Below are positions 23,086 to 34,512 of a stretch of DNA of 64,000 nt, piece after piece. The stretch's first letter is position 1. Each line of letters starts with the position of its first letter. The notes beneath the pieces are model-generated. The model made no database searches, was not told the origin of the DNA, and saw nothing but the letters and a program-made list of their open reading frames with translations. Source of the DNA: Mycoplasmoides gallisepticum (GTDB lineage Bacteria > Bacillota_I > Bacilli_A > Mycoplasmatales > Mycoplasmoidaceae); NCBI RefSeq assembly GCF_900476085.1, contig NZ_LS991952.1, forward strand, positions 124,001-188,000, written 5' to 3'. The position numbers and the translations under genes are program-made.

Positions 23086-24954
23086 TTATTGATCAGTTGA
23101 TCCTAAAGCATCGTTAATCTGTCTAAGTAAATTTTCTTTAGTTAGATTAGTTGGATCGGCTGATCTAGTAATTCCTGAAACTGCTCCATTAAGAATAGAT
23201 AGAATTCGATTTGCCTTTTCATCTGTATGAATGAAAGCAATTGAATTATTAGCAGGATCTTTATTTAATTCTGATTTGAATGTCAATCAATCCGTTAAAC
23301 TTGCTAAAGCCCCTTTATTTAAATAAATTCTTGATCAGTCGCTATTATTATAAGTTTCTGGAGTTGGGTTATTTTTTACCTTATCCACTTCGGCTTGTTC
23401 TTTAGCTATAGTATCTGTAAGTGCTTGTTGAGCTGTTGTAGATAGAGCTTGTTTAGAAGTTAAATCATACGCTGACACACTATTTAAGATCTGACTTACT
23501 GATTGATTGTTAAACGGAGAATCAGGTACAGCTATTCTAGTATCGTTATTAAATAATCACTCTAAGAACTTTTTGGTCTGTTCATCTCTTTGTCTAGAAG
23601 TTGAAATCCCAATTAAAGAAGAACCACCAATTCAGAAAGTGTTCTTATTTAAATTATTTTTATCTAATTTAGTTAGCTGTGTTTTTCACAAAACATCATC
23701 TGCCGAAGCAAAGTTATTTTTTGCGTTATTAATGTCTTGTTGGGTTACATCACCTTCAGTGCTTCTAAACGTTCTAATCGTAAAAGGAGATACAACTGAT
23801 TGATTTCATCCAACGTGAGAAGCGATACCAAAAGCCGTATCGAAATTTCTAATATCTCATGCCGCTCAATCAGATTTTCCGCCTGTTCCAAAATAAATTG
23901 ATTTTAAAACCTGTTCATCATTTAAATTTAATGTTGTGTAATTATTCTTAAAGAAATCGTAAGCTTCTCCAATTGTGTTTTGATTAGCTGTCTTTTTTAG
24001 ATTAGAAAAATCTAAATCAAATTGGTTGTCTTGTAATTTTAGATTTCACAATCAAGAATCTCTAGAATTACCTAATTTTGATCACAGATATTTTTGATAA
24101 ATAGTTGGACCATAATTTAACATAAATACTTTTAAATCTCTTTGTTGGCCTGTAACTGTTGGAGTTTGCTTTAGTTCTAAACCTTCAGTAAATTTCTTAG
24201 AAAATTCAAACATTGATTCTAGGTTTGAAAAAGTTTTATCGTCAACAGTAAGTCCTTTGTAAATTTCGTTACTTTTTACCTGCAAATTTTTTCATTTTTT
24301 GTTCGGAATCTTCTCCATAAAGTCTTCCATATGAAGTTCTTTGTATGTTGCAGAATTCTTATCTACAGTTCCACCGCCTTGCTCTACTAAACTAAATAAC
24401 AAATTCATTACAGGTTTGTTAAATACCAAGCTGTCAGTGGTTGTTAAATTAAACGGAATTGCATAAACTTTATCACTACTTTGGGTAGATCCACTTATTT
24501 TATTGAAGTTGTTATAAATGTCACTGTCAAAATAGCTTTCGTTGATAATTGGATTGTTAGATAAATCTAATAATCGATTAAATCCATTAATCTGATAAGC
24601 TGCATTTAGATCAGCTAATATAATATTTGGAACTAAAGGTGAGTTAGAGCGAATGCTACCTACAACATTATTAGTTAATTGTAATTCGCTAGTAGCATTA
24701 GTTTTTTCACTTTGTTGTAATTCAACAGGTAAAAAACCTGGTGTATTAGCAAATTGTTTATTGTAGAGATCAACCAATTGACTAAATGCTGACATTAATG
24801 GATAAAATTGATTTTGTGCAGTCTGAATAACAACTTTGTCATCAAATTCTCCTTTTTGAACGGGTTGTGACGCTCTAGTGCAAGACGACAAAAATATTCC
24901 CAAAGAGCTTAAAGTTGCGATGGAATACATATAAAATTTAGTTCTTTTTCTCAT
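23086..24954 (-). CDS. Solute-binding-type surface lipoprotein
   Basis: 622 residues on the minus strand with UGA as Trp. Leader MRKRTKFYMYSIATLSSLGIFLSSC with the lipobox LSSC at residue 25. 'SAFSQLVDLYNKQF', 'VPNIILADLNAAYQI', 'YAIPFNLTTTDSLVFNKPVM' and 'IGGSSLIGISTSRQRDEQTKKFLEWLF' follow the pattern of extracellular sugar-binding proteins of ABC importers (lobe 1, hinge, and the late 'G.S...K...A..FL..L' segment). It resembles the mollicute P68-type lipoproteins. No permease lies beside it, so the substrate is unknown. Confidence 0.75.
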
Positions 24955-25411
24955 AAATTTTTCCTATCTTATAGTTAGGTTAGTTTTTAACTTTAACCTG
25001 GTTTTTCTTTTTTACTTTACTACTAATTATTTATTTGTTTATATGAAAACGCAAATATTTAAATTATTGGTTACCCAAACCAATTTATGTTTTCTTATTC
25101 ACAATCTTGTAAAACAACGAGAAATCGTTCGATTTCTAAAATATGTCTAAGTTTTTAAACTAGCGAATTTAACGCTCTGCGGATTAAGGCATCACGCTTT
25201 ATTCGTTTCTGTTTAAACTGAAACTAATTTGTAAACTTTTTATACAAAATTTGCAATTATAAAAAGTACATTTTAGTAAGTAAAAAAATGTGCATGCACT
25301 CTGAAAAATAAAAAGAAATTTATCATTTTTACCGTTAAATATTAAAATTTTTATTTATGTAAACAATAATTTATTCAAACATTTTTTTGAATTTAAAAAA
25401 AGAATTATACG
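24955..25411. other. Intergenic region upstream of the lipoprotein gene
   Basis: AT-rich, no gene seen. The phrase TTTTTACCGTTAAAT at about 25328-25342 also occurs on the other side of the lipoprotein gene (about 22964-22978), so short direct repeats flank the gene. Confidence 0.4.
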
Positions 25412-25556
25412 ATGTCCGAAAAAACATTTCATTTGTCTCTTGATAAGCTAAAAAACAAAGTTCAGACATATCCATATAAACACTTTTTGCAAACTTAGTT
25501 GTCAATTAAAACAAGAAATTAAAAAAGATGTTAAAGTTCAAACGGTTTGAACCTTT
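25412..25556 (+). pseudogene. Possible truncated gene ending at the miniature element
   Basis: An ATG at 25412 opens MSEKTFHLSLDKLKNKVQTY... for 28 codons. A neighbouring frame then continues as QLKQEIKKDVKVQTVWTF up to the border of the 97-bp inverted-repeat element. A GAATTATAC lies just before the ATG. It may be the 5' end of a gene broken by the element and a frameshift; no family was recognised. Confidence 0.3.
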
Positions 25557-25653
25557 GGCACCGAATTCAATTTTGTGTAAAACGATTAATTAACTCAAAA
25601 AAAGAAAGGTTATTATAATTTTATAAACGGTAATCAAAAATGAATTCGGTGCC
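25557..25653. mobile_element. 97-bp miniature element (MITE-like) derived from the IS256-type end
   Basis: Perfect 13-bp inverted ends GGCACCGAATTCA / TGAATTCGGTGCC; with flanking TTT/AAA they reach 16 bp. The first about 80 bp follow the transposase-upstream end of IS copy 3 (reversed), including TTTTGTGTAAAAC and TTAATTAACTCAAAA. It has no coding capacity. Confidence 0.75.
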
Positions 25654-26003
25654 AAAAATACTCATTATTCTAAATAATTAATTTTAACAAATGACATCTA
25701 GATAACAATTTATCTGGAAGTTTTTTATTTAATTAGGAATCAAACCTTTTTCTTTAAACATCTATAACGTTTACTCTTGTTCTCATCAACCTTAATTATA
25801 GGTATAACTTCAAGCTAAAACCAGCTAAATAAAAAACTAGCTAACAAGTAATAAAATTTAATAATGTGTAGTTTTTAATTCAATATTATAAACTTTAGTG
25901 TAGATTTTATTAATAGTAAAAGACCAGATTTACAAACCATTAGCTTTGACTAATGCTGATACAACGTTGGTTTTAAATAATTTTTCAAATATTATTAAAA
26001 ATT
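25654..26003. other. Intergenic region before the truB-linked membrane gene
   Basis: AT-rich with no supported gene. The last 80 bp should hold the promoter for 26004, but no unambiguous box could be chosen. Confidence 0.4.
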
Positions 26004-26435
26004 ATGCAAAAAAGAAATATCTTTAAAAGTTATAAACTAGATCTTAATAACGATAAGTTAATGAGAAAAAAATGATACATGATTTCTGGAATAACAACAG
26101 TATTAATCATTTTTTTCGCTGTCATTCTTGGCATTATGCAAAGATTTGTTAATTTATCAGGGATCCAATATCCAGCTGTTAACAACGCTAGATCACTAAA
26201 CCAAGCAATGCGTATTATGGCAATTGTTTATTTTGCCATCTTCTTTTTGCCATACCTATATTTTATAGCAGCGTTCTTTTCAGGGATTAACCAGATCTAT
26301 CGTTCGTTTACTTTACATATGATTATCTGATTAACAATTTTTGTTGGGATCTTGTTAATGTTAACCACATGTGCTTTGTTAATTGCTGGTTATTCTAATC
26401 TAGATAGTTACAACCTAATTAGAAACTTCCAATAA
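26004..26435 (+). CDS. Small integral membrane protein upstream of truB
   Basis: 143 residues with UGA as Trp. I chose the ATG at 26004 (MQKRNIFKSYKLDLNNDKLM...), which gives a charged N-terminus before the first helix. Four hydrophobic segments lie at about residues 28-50, 72-95, 103-122 and 115-138. No known domain. It lies 8 bp before truB, so it probably shares the message. Confidence 0.65.
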
Positions 26436-26443
26436 TAATAAGA

Positions 26444-27088
26444 ATGGACTTTAATAACAAGATCGTTATTATTGATAAACCAAAAAATATCTCAAGTGCT
26501 TTTTGTTTGAATTTATTCAAAAAGCGCTTTAATATAAAAAAAGCTGGACATAATGGTACACTAGATCCGTTAGCATCTGGGGTTTTAGTGGTTGCAACTA
26601 ATAAGAGGACCAAAGAGTTAAGTCAACTAAACCAAGACGATAAGCAATATTTAGTTAAGCTAAAGTTTAACACCCACACTGATAGTTATGATCGTCTTGG
26701 CAAAGTAATTAGAACAACTAATTATGTTCCAGAGATAAAACAATTAAATGATTATCTAACTAGCTTAGATAATCATAGTTTTTATCAACTTCCCCCAAAT
26801 TTTTCAGCGCTTAAGGTTAATGGTGTTAGGGCTTATCAGTTAGCAAGAAAAGCAGTAGATTTCGAACTAGAGAAGCGACCTACAACCATATATAAGGCTA
26901 AGTTAATTTCATATTATGATGATTATGCTGAGATCTTATTAGATGTTAAAAAGGGTTTTTATGTTCGTTCTTTCGTGGTTGATCTAGCCAGTCAATTCAA
27001 CACCACAGCCATGATGGTAGACTTGGTAAGAACAAGATCTGGTCAATATAGTTTAAAAGATGTTATCGATTATCAATTTAACAAGTAA
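26444..27088 (+). CDS. truB: tRNA pseudouridine-55 synthase
   Basis: 214 residues. The catalytic block [20 protein letters not shown] contains the active-site Asp (motif GTLDP), and '[18 protein letters not shown]' and '[12 protein letters not shown]' follow the family. It converts U55 of the T-loop to pseudouridine. It lacks the C-terminal PUA domain found in larger homologues. Its last 29 nt overlap the ribF-mnmA frame. Confidence 0.95.
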   Translation: MDFNNKIVIIDKPKNISSAFCLNLFKKRFNIKKAGHNGTLDPLASGVLVVATNKRTKELSQLNQDDKQYLVKLKFNTHTDSYDRLGKVIRTTNYVPEIKQLNDYLTSLDNHSFYQLPPNFSALKVNGVRAYQLARKAVDFELEKRPTTIYKAKLISYYDDYAEILLDVKKGFYVRSFVVDLASQFNTTAMMVDLVRTRSGQYSLKDVIDYQFNK

Positions 27089-29033
27089 GACAATCAAAGA
27101 AGTCAACAAAGGTGTTGATTTAGTCATTGGCTTTTTTGATGGGATCCATAAAGGACATGCTAAATTATTTAAACAATCAGATCGATTTAATCTTTTAACT
27201 TTTGACCATATTCCCAAAAAGCAAAGGTTGCTATATCCTAAAGTTGATGAAATTGAACAATTATCAGCTTTAAGTGGTCTTGAACAACTACTTGTTTATG
27301 ATCTGTTAAATAATAATTTATCAGCTCAAGAGTTCATTGATAATTACATTAAACTAATCCAACCTAAAAGAATTATTGTTGGATCTGATTTTAAGTTTGG
27401 TAGTGATCAAGTAGATTATTCTTTGTTTGCAAAGAATGGTTATGAAGTTGTTGTTGTAAAAAAAGATCATTGTTCTACAAGTGAGATTAAGAAACTAATT
27501 ATTAATTGTGATCTTGATCAAGCTAATAAATTATTGCTTACACCCTTTTATCTTAAGGGAACAGTAATTAAAAATGCCCAACGGGGAAGAACAATAGGGT
27601 TTGTTACAGCAAACATTATTTTAGATAATAAGTTAATTGAGTTAACTGAAGGATCTTATGTTTGTAAAGTCATTGTAGACAATAAAACTTATCAAGGGAT
27701 CTGTTTTATTGGAAAACCTAAAACGTTTGATGAAAAACAAAGACAGTGCGAAGCTCATATCTTTGATTTTGATCAAGACATTTATGGAAAAAAAATCAAA
27801 GTTGAGCTTTATCAATTCATCAGACCAACAGTTAAGTTTAATTCAATCAATGAATTAAAAGAAGCGATTGAAAACGACAAGAAAGCTGCACTTAGTTTTT
27901 TTCATAAACAAGAAAAACCTAAGGTTGTAGTAGCACTCTCTGGTGGGGTTGATTCTGCAGTTTGTGCTTATTTGTTACAACAACAAGGTTATGATGTTGT
28001 GGCAGCTTTTATGCAAAATTGGGACAAAGATCTTAATTTCGAACTATTATCAGATCATGCTGATGATCAGATTCAAGGGTGTGATGCCAAACAAGATTAT
28101 GAAGACACACAAAAACTGTGTGAACAATTAAAAATCAAACTTTATCATTTCAATTTTGTCGAACAGTATTGAAATGATGTATTTCTTAAAGTTTTAGAAG
28201 ATTACAAGAAAGGTCTGACCCCAAATCCAGACGTGTTATGTAATCAGTTTGGTAAATTTGGTTGATTCATAAATGCATTAAGAAAGCAGTTTGGTGATGA
28301 TATTAAGATTGCATTTGGACATTATGCAAAACTTATTACTAAAGATGACGAAGTCTTTTTAGTTCATACAAAAGATCATAATAAAGATCAAACATATTTT
28401 TTAACGATGCTTAAAAAAGAGCAATTAAAAAATATTATCTTCCCTTTAAGCGAGTTGGATAAGCCAACAGTTAGAGAAATTGCTAAACAAGCTAATTTGT
28501 ATGTTGCCAATAAAAAAGATTCAACAGGAATCTGTTTTATTGGTGAACGTAATTTTAAGCAATTCTTAAGTAATTATTTAGCGATTAAAAAAGGTCCAAT
28601 TATTTTAATTGACGAAAATAAAAAAATTGGTGAACATGACGGATTGTATTTTTATACAATAGGCCAATCTCGAAGACTGCATGTTGGAGGGACTAAAGAG
28701 AAGATCTTTGTCTGTGACAAAGATTATAATAACAATACGTTATATGTTTGTTATGAATCAAGTAAAGATCAATATTTAAGTTCAGTTAGTTGTGAACTAG
28801 AGAAGTTTAATTGATTAATTGATACTAAAGATCAATTATTTAATAAGAAATTATGAATCAGATTTAGACACCGCCAGAAGTTACAAGAGTGCGAAATTGT
28901 TTCATATCATGATGATAAAGTGATAGTTAAATACACCAAACAGATCGGGGTAACTCCTGGACAGTATGGTGTTATTTATGATCAAAATTTATGAGTAGTA
29001 GGCGGCGGTAAAATTACGAAGATTATTAAATAG
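27060..29033 (+). CDS. ribF/mnmA: Fused riboflavin kinase/FAD synthetase and tRNA 2-thiouridylase (RibF-MnmA)
   Basis: 657 residues with UGA as Trp. Residues 1-285 are RibF: nucleotidyltransferase motif [10 protein letters not shown], 'IVGSDFKFG' and the kinase part '[11 protein letters not shown]' (flavokinase GRxxGFPTAN). From residue 290 the protein is MnmA: PP-loop [10 protein letters not shown] (292-301), catalytic Cys in [13 protein letters not shown], second Cys in [13 protein letters not shown], and the C-terminal barrel [11 protein letters not shown]. There is no stop between them. It makes FMN/FAD and the 2-thio group of s2U34. From memory, a trifunctional RibF/MnmA is annotated in M. 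gallisepticum. Its stop is one base from that of the opposing gene. Confidence 0.95.
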
Positions 29034-29034
29034 A

Positions 29035-30351
29035 TTAATCAATAAGTAGTTTAGATCTAGCAACTCTAGTTAAATAAGATCTAAACTTAGGATGAGCAAT
29101 ACTAATTAACAATTTTGCGCGTTGTTTTACTGATTTAGCTTTTAAGCTAATAATTCCATATTCGGTGATTACATAATCTAAATCATTTCTTAATGTCGTT
29201 GTAACCCCTTTAAGTTTGGTTACAATCTTAGAAATTTTGCAATCACTAGTTGTTGATTTCATTGCAATGATACTCTTACCATTTTTAGAGTAGCTAGCAC
29301 CTCTAATAAAATCTGCTTGTCCACCAGAACCCGAATATTGGTTATGCTGAATTTGTTCAGCGTTAACATTACCTAATAAATCTATTTCGATAGCGGAATT
29401 AACCGAAATAAAGTTTTCGAATTTGGCAATATTTAATGGGTTATTTACATAATCAAATCGTGCAATTTTAAATTTATCGTTATGATCAAGATATTTGTAC
29501 ATATCTTGGTCTCCAACAGCAAATACAAACGTTGATACCCCTTGGTCAATTTCTTTATATTTGTTGTTAACCACCCCAAGTTTGATAAGTTCGACCATCC
29601 CAGTACCTAGGATTTCTGTATGAATTCCTAGGTCTTTTTTATTTACAAGTTTTTTGCACACCATGTTGGGAATTGCACCTATACCCAATTGAATCGTAGA
29701 ACGATCTTGAATTAATGAAGCTACATAATCTGCTATTTTCAAGTGTTCTGGACTTGGATCAACACTTAATGCTTCAGTTAGTTGATAGTCAGATTTGACT
29801 ATTGCGGCTACCTCATTAATGTGAATTTGATGCTTATCGCCCATAATATGAGGCATATTTTTATTGACTTCAATAATTACTTGTTTTGCTTTTTTAATTA
29901 AATCTAAATCATAACAAGTGGATAAGCCTAAATTAAAATAACCGTTTTCATCAATATCAGTAGTTATTAAAATAACCGTATCTATAGCAAAATTATTAAG
30001 AATCTTAGTAGATTCAGAGAAATGAAATGGATAGTATTCAACGTTATTTTGAAGTATTCCGTTTTGATATTTCTTTAAAGCATTTCTTTCATTAGCTCTG
30101 TAGAAAAAACAATGTCTTTTAACTATTTGATTAAATTTGTCTAAAAAGATTGTTTCTTCACAATCAGAGCTAGAAGCATAATAATAAAAATTTAAATTAG
30201 AGTAGCTATTAGTTTCTAATGTATCTTTTAGCCCCTGTAAAAGTAGTTTTGGCTGCAGATAATCAAACCAAATATTCGAGTTATTTTTTATTAGTGAAAT
30301 GGCCTGATTGACAGAAACTAATTTATTTTTATATGCTTTAAAATAATTCAT
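29035..30351 (-). CDS. Acetyl-CoA hydrolase/CoA-transferase family protein
   Basis: 438 residues on the minus strand. Motifs of the 4-hydroxybutyrate/acetate CoA-transferase family are clear: STIQLGIGAIPNMV, the Glu of NSAIEIDLLGNVNAEQ (catalytic position in the family), YSGSGGQADFIRGA, and DYVITEYGIISLKAKS. It would move CoA between acyl groups or release acetate; the exact substrate cannot be read. The gene is convergent with ribF-mnmA, with stops one base apart, so the two messages must overlap at their 3' ends. The leader side carries two hairpins at 30435-30485. Confidence 0.85.
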   Translation of the reverse strand: MNYFKAYKNKLVSVNQAISLIKNNSNIWFDYLQPKLLLQGLKDTLETNSYSNLNFYYYASSSDCEETIFLDKFNQIVKRHCFFYRANERNALKKYQNGILQNNVEYYPFHFSESTKILNNFAIDTVILITTDIDENGYFNLGLSTCYDLDLIKKAKQVIIEVNKNMPHIMGDKHQIHINEVAAIVKSDYQLTEALSVDPSPEHLKIADYVASLIQDRSTIQLGIGAIPNMVCKKLVNKKDLGIHTEILGTGMVELIKLGVVNNKYKEIDQGVSTFVFAVGDQDMYKYLDHNDKFKIARFDYVNNPLNIAKFENFISVNSAIEIDLLGNVNAEQIQHNQYSGSGGQADFIRGASYSKNGKSIIAMKSTTSDCKISKIVTKLKGVTTTLRNDLDYVITEYGIISLKAKSVKQRAKLLISIAHPKFRSYLTRVARSKLLID

Positions 30352-30840
30352 TTTTGCGCTCGTTTATATTAATTTTAAAGATCTCATTTAAATTTTAAGA
30401 AAAATTAATGACTAACTTTTAATTTGTTCATGTTTTGAAGTTATTGTTAAACTTCAGGTTTAAACAAGTTGTATTCTTGTTTAAAGGTCGTGATATCTAT
30501 GGAAGTAAATGAACTAATCTTTAAAACTCAATAAATGATTAAACAATGCAGCAAAATAAAAATGTATTTTTAGCATTTGACTTTATGGAGTTAATCAATA
30601 GAATTTACATAAATTTACCGCTTATTTTAACTATTTTTAAAAATCAAACAAGTTAGTATAAACAAAAAAGATAAGCAATAATTTACCTGCCTTAAGAACT
30701 ACAAAATTTGTGTTCAATTTCAGTTAACTTTTTTTTGAACACGCCACAATCAATGTTTATTCTGTAAACTTCTTGTTAATGATTATTCGATAATTTAAAA
30801 TTAAGTAATTAGTTTTCTTATAAAAACTAAATTTTTACGT
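30352..30840. other. Divergent intergenic region between the CoA-transferase gene and alaS
   Basis: No gene seen. It contains two adjacent hairpins: TGAAGTT...AACTTCA (about 30435-30455) and TTTAAACAAG-TTGTATT-CTTGTTTAAA (30459-30485, perfect 10-bp stem). A third hairpin, TTAGTTTT...AAAACTAA, lies at about 30809-30830, directly before alaS. Promoters for both genes must lie here. Confidence 0.5.
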
Positions 30841-33549
30841 ATGAATAAACACTTAAGTGGCTCACAAATAAGACAAATTTGGTTAGATTTCTTTAAATCA
30901 AAAAAACATGAGATCATTGAATCAAAATCATTAGTACCTATCAATGATCCTAGTTTATTGTGAATAAATGCAGGTGTAGCAACTTTAAAAAAATACTTTT
31001 CAGGTGAAGAAAACCCTATTAATCCAAGATTAGCTAATTCGCAAAGATGTATTAGAGCTAACGATATTGAAAACGTTGGAGTAACATCAAGACACCATAC
31101 TGTTTTTGAAATGCTTGGAAACTTTTCAATCGGGGATTATTTCAAAAAGGAAGCAATCGAATTTGGTTATGAATTATTAACCAAATTCTATGGTTTAAAT
31201 AAAGATAAGCTATACATCACAATTTATGAAGATGATAACGACGCTTTTAATTATTGAGTAGGTCAAGGGATCAATCCTCACCACATCATCAGATGTGATA
31301 GGAAAAGAAATTTCTGAGATCTAGGATCTGGTCCTTGTGGTCCAAGTACAGAAATTTATTACGATCGAGGTGAAAAATACGACCCTAATAAATTAGGTGA
31401 AAAACTTTTCTTTGAAGATATTGAAAATGATCGTTATATCGAAGTATGAAATATCGTTTTTTCTCAATTTAACAATACTGGAAATAATAATTACACAGAA
31501 TTATTAAGAAAAAATATTGATACAGGTGCTAGTTTAGAACGATTTGCATGTATTTTACAAGATGTTCCAACTAATTATGACACTGATCTATATTTACCAA
31601 TAATCAGAACAATTGAAAAACACACTAATCATAAATACGTTGTTGATCATTACTTTAGTAAAGATCAATCTGAACAAGATGTTTTAAGAGCCTTCCGTGT
31701 TATTGCTGACCACTTAAAGTGTGGTGTGTTTGCAATTGCTGATGGTGTGTTACCTGGTGCTAAAGATCGTGATTACATTATTAGAAAGCTACTACGTAGA
31801 GCTTTTGTATATGCTAAAAAGTTAAATGCTAAACCAGAATATCTGGTTGAAACAATTAATGTAATCATTAACACCTATAGCGATTTCTTTAAATATTTAA
31901 TTCCAAATAAAGAAATTGTTATTCAAGCAATTACTAATGAAGCAAATAATTTTACTAAAACATTAGATTATGGTTTTGAGATCTTTAATGAAGCAAAAAC
32001 AACTAATAATATAACTGCTGAAACGATCTTTAAACTAGTTGAAACCTATGGTTTCCCTTTAGATTTAATTAAAGAATTATCAGCTGAAGCAAAGATTAAA
32101 TTAGATTTAGATGGTTTTGAGGAACTATTTAAAAAACACCAAGAAATTTCAAAAGCTAATAATGGTGAAGTTGGTCTAAAAAAACAAAATGAAAACTTGC
32201 TTAAGTTTAAGACACCATCTAAGTTTTTCTATGACAAAAACAATATAAAAACTAAAGTGGTTGCAATCTTTGATGATAAGTTTAACCCAGTAGACCAGAT
32301 TGAAGTTGGTTCTGGTTGAGCGGTTTTTGAAAGTACGCCGATCTACGCTACATCTGGTGGTCAAAGATTTGACGAAGGTTATTGTCTTAAAAAAGGTAAT
32401 CTTGTTGTTCACTTTGATAATGTGATTAAAGCTCCAAATAAGCAACACCTACACCACTTTAAGAAGGCAAGTTTTTGGCTTAACGAAAAAGTGGAGTTAA
32501 TGCATGATGAGAACTGAAGAAAACTAGTAAGAAAAAACCACTCTTTAGAACATATCTTACACGCGACACTTAAAAATACGATAAGTGAAACAATTAAACA
32601 ATCAGGTGCATTTAAATCAGCAGCTAAAGCAACTCTAGACTTTAATTACCCAACAAGATTAACAGATGAAGATCTGGATAAAATTGAAACCAAAATGCGC
32701 CAGGTAATCGCAGATAAAATTCCAGTTACCGTGCACCATGTTGACTATGAAACTAGTCAAAAAATGAATGCAATTGCTTACTTTGAAGAAGAATATAAAA
32801 AACACGAATTACTTCGAGTAATCAAGATTGGTGATTACAGTGTTGAACTGTGTGGCGGAACTCATGTTGACAACACCAAAGAGATTGAAGAATGTTTTAT
32901 TACTAACCTTTATTCATTAGGTGCTGGTCGTTGAAGAATTGAAATCATGAGTTCTTATGAAACGATTTACAACTATTTAGTTGATAAACAAAACGAGATC
33001 AAACAAGAAAAAGATCATATGTTCAATGAATTAGGTAATTACGATCTAACTCATTACTTAGATTTTAGTAAGAAATTACATTCATTTAATTTACCTAATT
33101 CTATTAAAGATCTAAGAAAGACTTTAAGAGCGTTTGAACAGATTAAAGAAGAATATAAGGCCATTAAATTAGAGTTAGATAAAAAGAAAACCAAAGACCG
33201 TGCTAACCAGATTAAAAAATTGGCTTTAGACAACTTAGAACATAAAATTGTTTTATTGTTCTTTGATAAAGAAGAACATAAAGCTTTATCAATTGCTCAT
33301 AGTGAATTAGTTAATGAAAAACCAGATCATCTCTTCTTTTTCATTAATAAATCTGATAATAAGATTAACTATCTAATCGGAATTAAGAATGCCACTTATA
33401 AGTTGAATGCTAAGCTATTAATTGATAAAGTTAATGCGATGTTTGGTGCTAAAGGTGGTGGTAAGCAAAACTTTGCTCAAGGTGGATTTAGCACAGATAA
33501 AGATGTTGGCAAACTAAAAGCAGATTTCGTTAATATATGTATTACGTAG
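30841..33549 (+). CDS. alaS: Alanyl-tRNA synthetase
   Basis: 902 residues with UGA as Trp. Aminoacylation core with class II motifs ([48 protein letters not shown]), editing-domain zinc-type motif SLEHILHA and [14 protein letters not shown], and the C-terminal [14 protein letters not shown]. It charges tRNA-Ala. It is first in a cluster with ruvX, trmR and two U32-family genes, each overlapping the next by a few bases. Confidence 0.97.
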
Positions 33550-33965
33550 CTTTGGATGTTGGCTCCAGAACCCTAGGGATCGCTACTGGTGATGGTGAGT
33601 TTAAGATCGCTTCACCATATTGTGTGATCTCATTTAACCAATATGATTTCAGGCAATGTTTAGCTGAATTAAAAGAAAAAACAGCAAGCTTTTTTTATGA
33701 TTTTAAGTTTGTTATCGGAATGCCTAAAAATATTGATCAAACTAAGTCTTCAACCACAGAGATGGTTGAGAACTTTATTGAACTATTAAAAGCAAACTAT
33801 AAAAATGAGGTGATCATCTATGATGAAAGCTACACTTCAATAATAGCTGATCAACTATTAATTGACAACCAAATAAAAGCTAAGAAACGTAAAGAAAAGA
33901 TTGATAAGCTTGCTGCTTTTGTAATCTTGCAATCGTTTTTTGATGATGACAGATACCCTAAATAA
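33537..33965 (+). CDS. ruvX: Holliday-junction resolvase-like RNase YqgF/RuvX
   Basis: 142 residues: N-terminal [16 protein letters not shown] with the conserved Asp, 'FVIGMPKNIDQTKS' (family G.P....) and 'IYDESYTSIIAD', then the late Asp in KIDKLAAFVIL. It has an RNase-H fold and is implicated in 16S rRNA 5' processing in other bacteria. It overlaps alaS by 13 nt and the next gene by 26 nt. Confidence 0.9.
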   Translation: MYYVALDVGSRTLGIATGDGEFKIASPYCVISFNQYDFRQCLAELKEKTASFFYDFKFVIGMPKNIDQTKSSTTEMVENFIELLKANYKNEVIIYDESYTSIIADQLLIDNQIKAKKRKEKIDKLAAFVILQSFFDDDRYPK

Positions 33966-34512
33966 ATTTAAGCAACTTAATCTAGAACTAAAAATTCCGA
34001 TTATGCGTGATGAGAATCTGGTTAATTTAGTTAATCAATTATCACGACTTAAAATTAGTCAACTACTTGAAATCGGCACGGGGATTGGGTTCAGTTCAAT
34101 GTATTTAAGTGTGCACTTACCAGATCTAGTGATCGATACACTAGAAAAAGATATTCAACGTTATCAGATTGCTAAAGAGTGGTTAGTTAACTTTAGCAAG
34201 ATTAACTGTCTTCTTGGAGATTGCTATGAATATATGCCGACCAAAAAATATCAAGCAATCATCCTTGATGGGCCTAAAGCTAAACAGATCGAATTATTCA
34301 ATAAATATCTTAACTACTTATTACCTGATGGGGTAATGATTATTGATAATTTTTTTTTAAAAAATATAAAACCTAACAATAAACTTTATCATAAGAACTT
34401 AGCGTGGCAAGAGTTTATTCACAACTTAGATAAAAAACAATTTAATGTCGAAATTGACCAATCAGGAGACGGAGTAGTTTATGTTTTTAGTAAGCCAAGT
34501 ACAATCGCTTAA
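33940..34512 (+). CDS. trmR: SAM-dependent O-methyltransferase, TrmR (YrrM) type
   Basis: 190 residues. SAM-binding motif I LLEIGTGIGFSSMYL, the acidic residue in IDTLEKD, 'LLGDCYEYMP' and 'AIILDGPKAK' (metal-binding Asp), and 'GVMIIDNFF' define the COG4122-type fold. In Bacillus the TrmR enzyme methylates 5-hydroxyuridine-34 of tRNA; the next two genes here resemble the enzymes that make that hydroxyuridine, which supports the name. Confidence 0.85.
   Translation: MMMTDTLNKFKQLNLELKIPIMRDENLVNLVNQLSRLKISQLLEIGTGIGFSSMYLSVHLPDLVIDTLEKDIQRYQIAKEWLVNFSKINCLLGDCYEYMPTKKYQAIILDGPKAKQIELFNKYLNYLLPDGVMIIDNFFLKNIKPNNKLYHKNLAWQEFIHNLDKKQFNVEIDQSGDGVVYVFSKPSTIA

Noticed and set aside
30809-30840. T-box-like leader before alaS
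   Set aside because: Only one short hairpin; no T-box sequence or specifier loop and no antiterminator.
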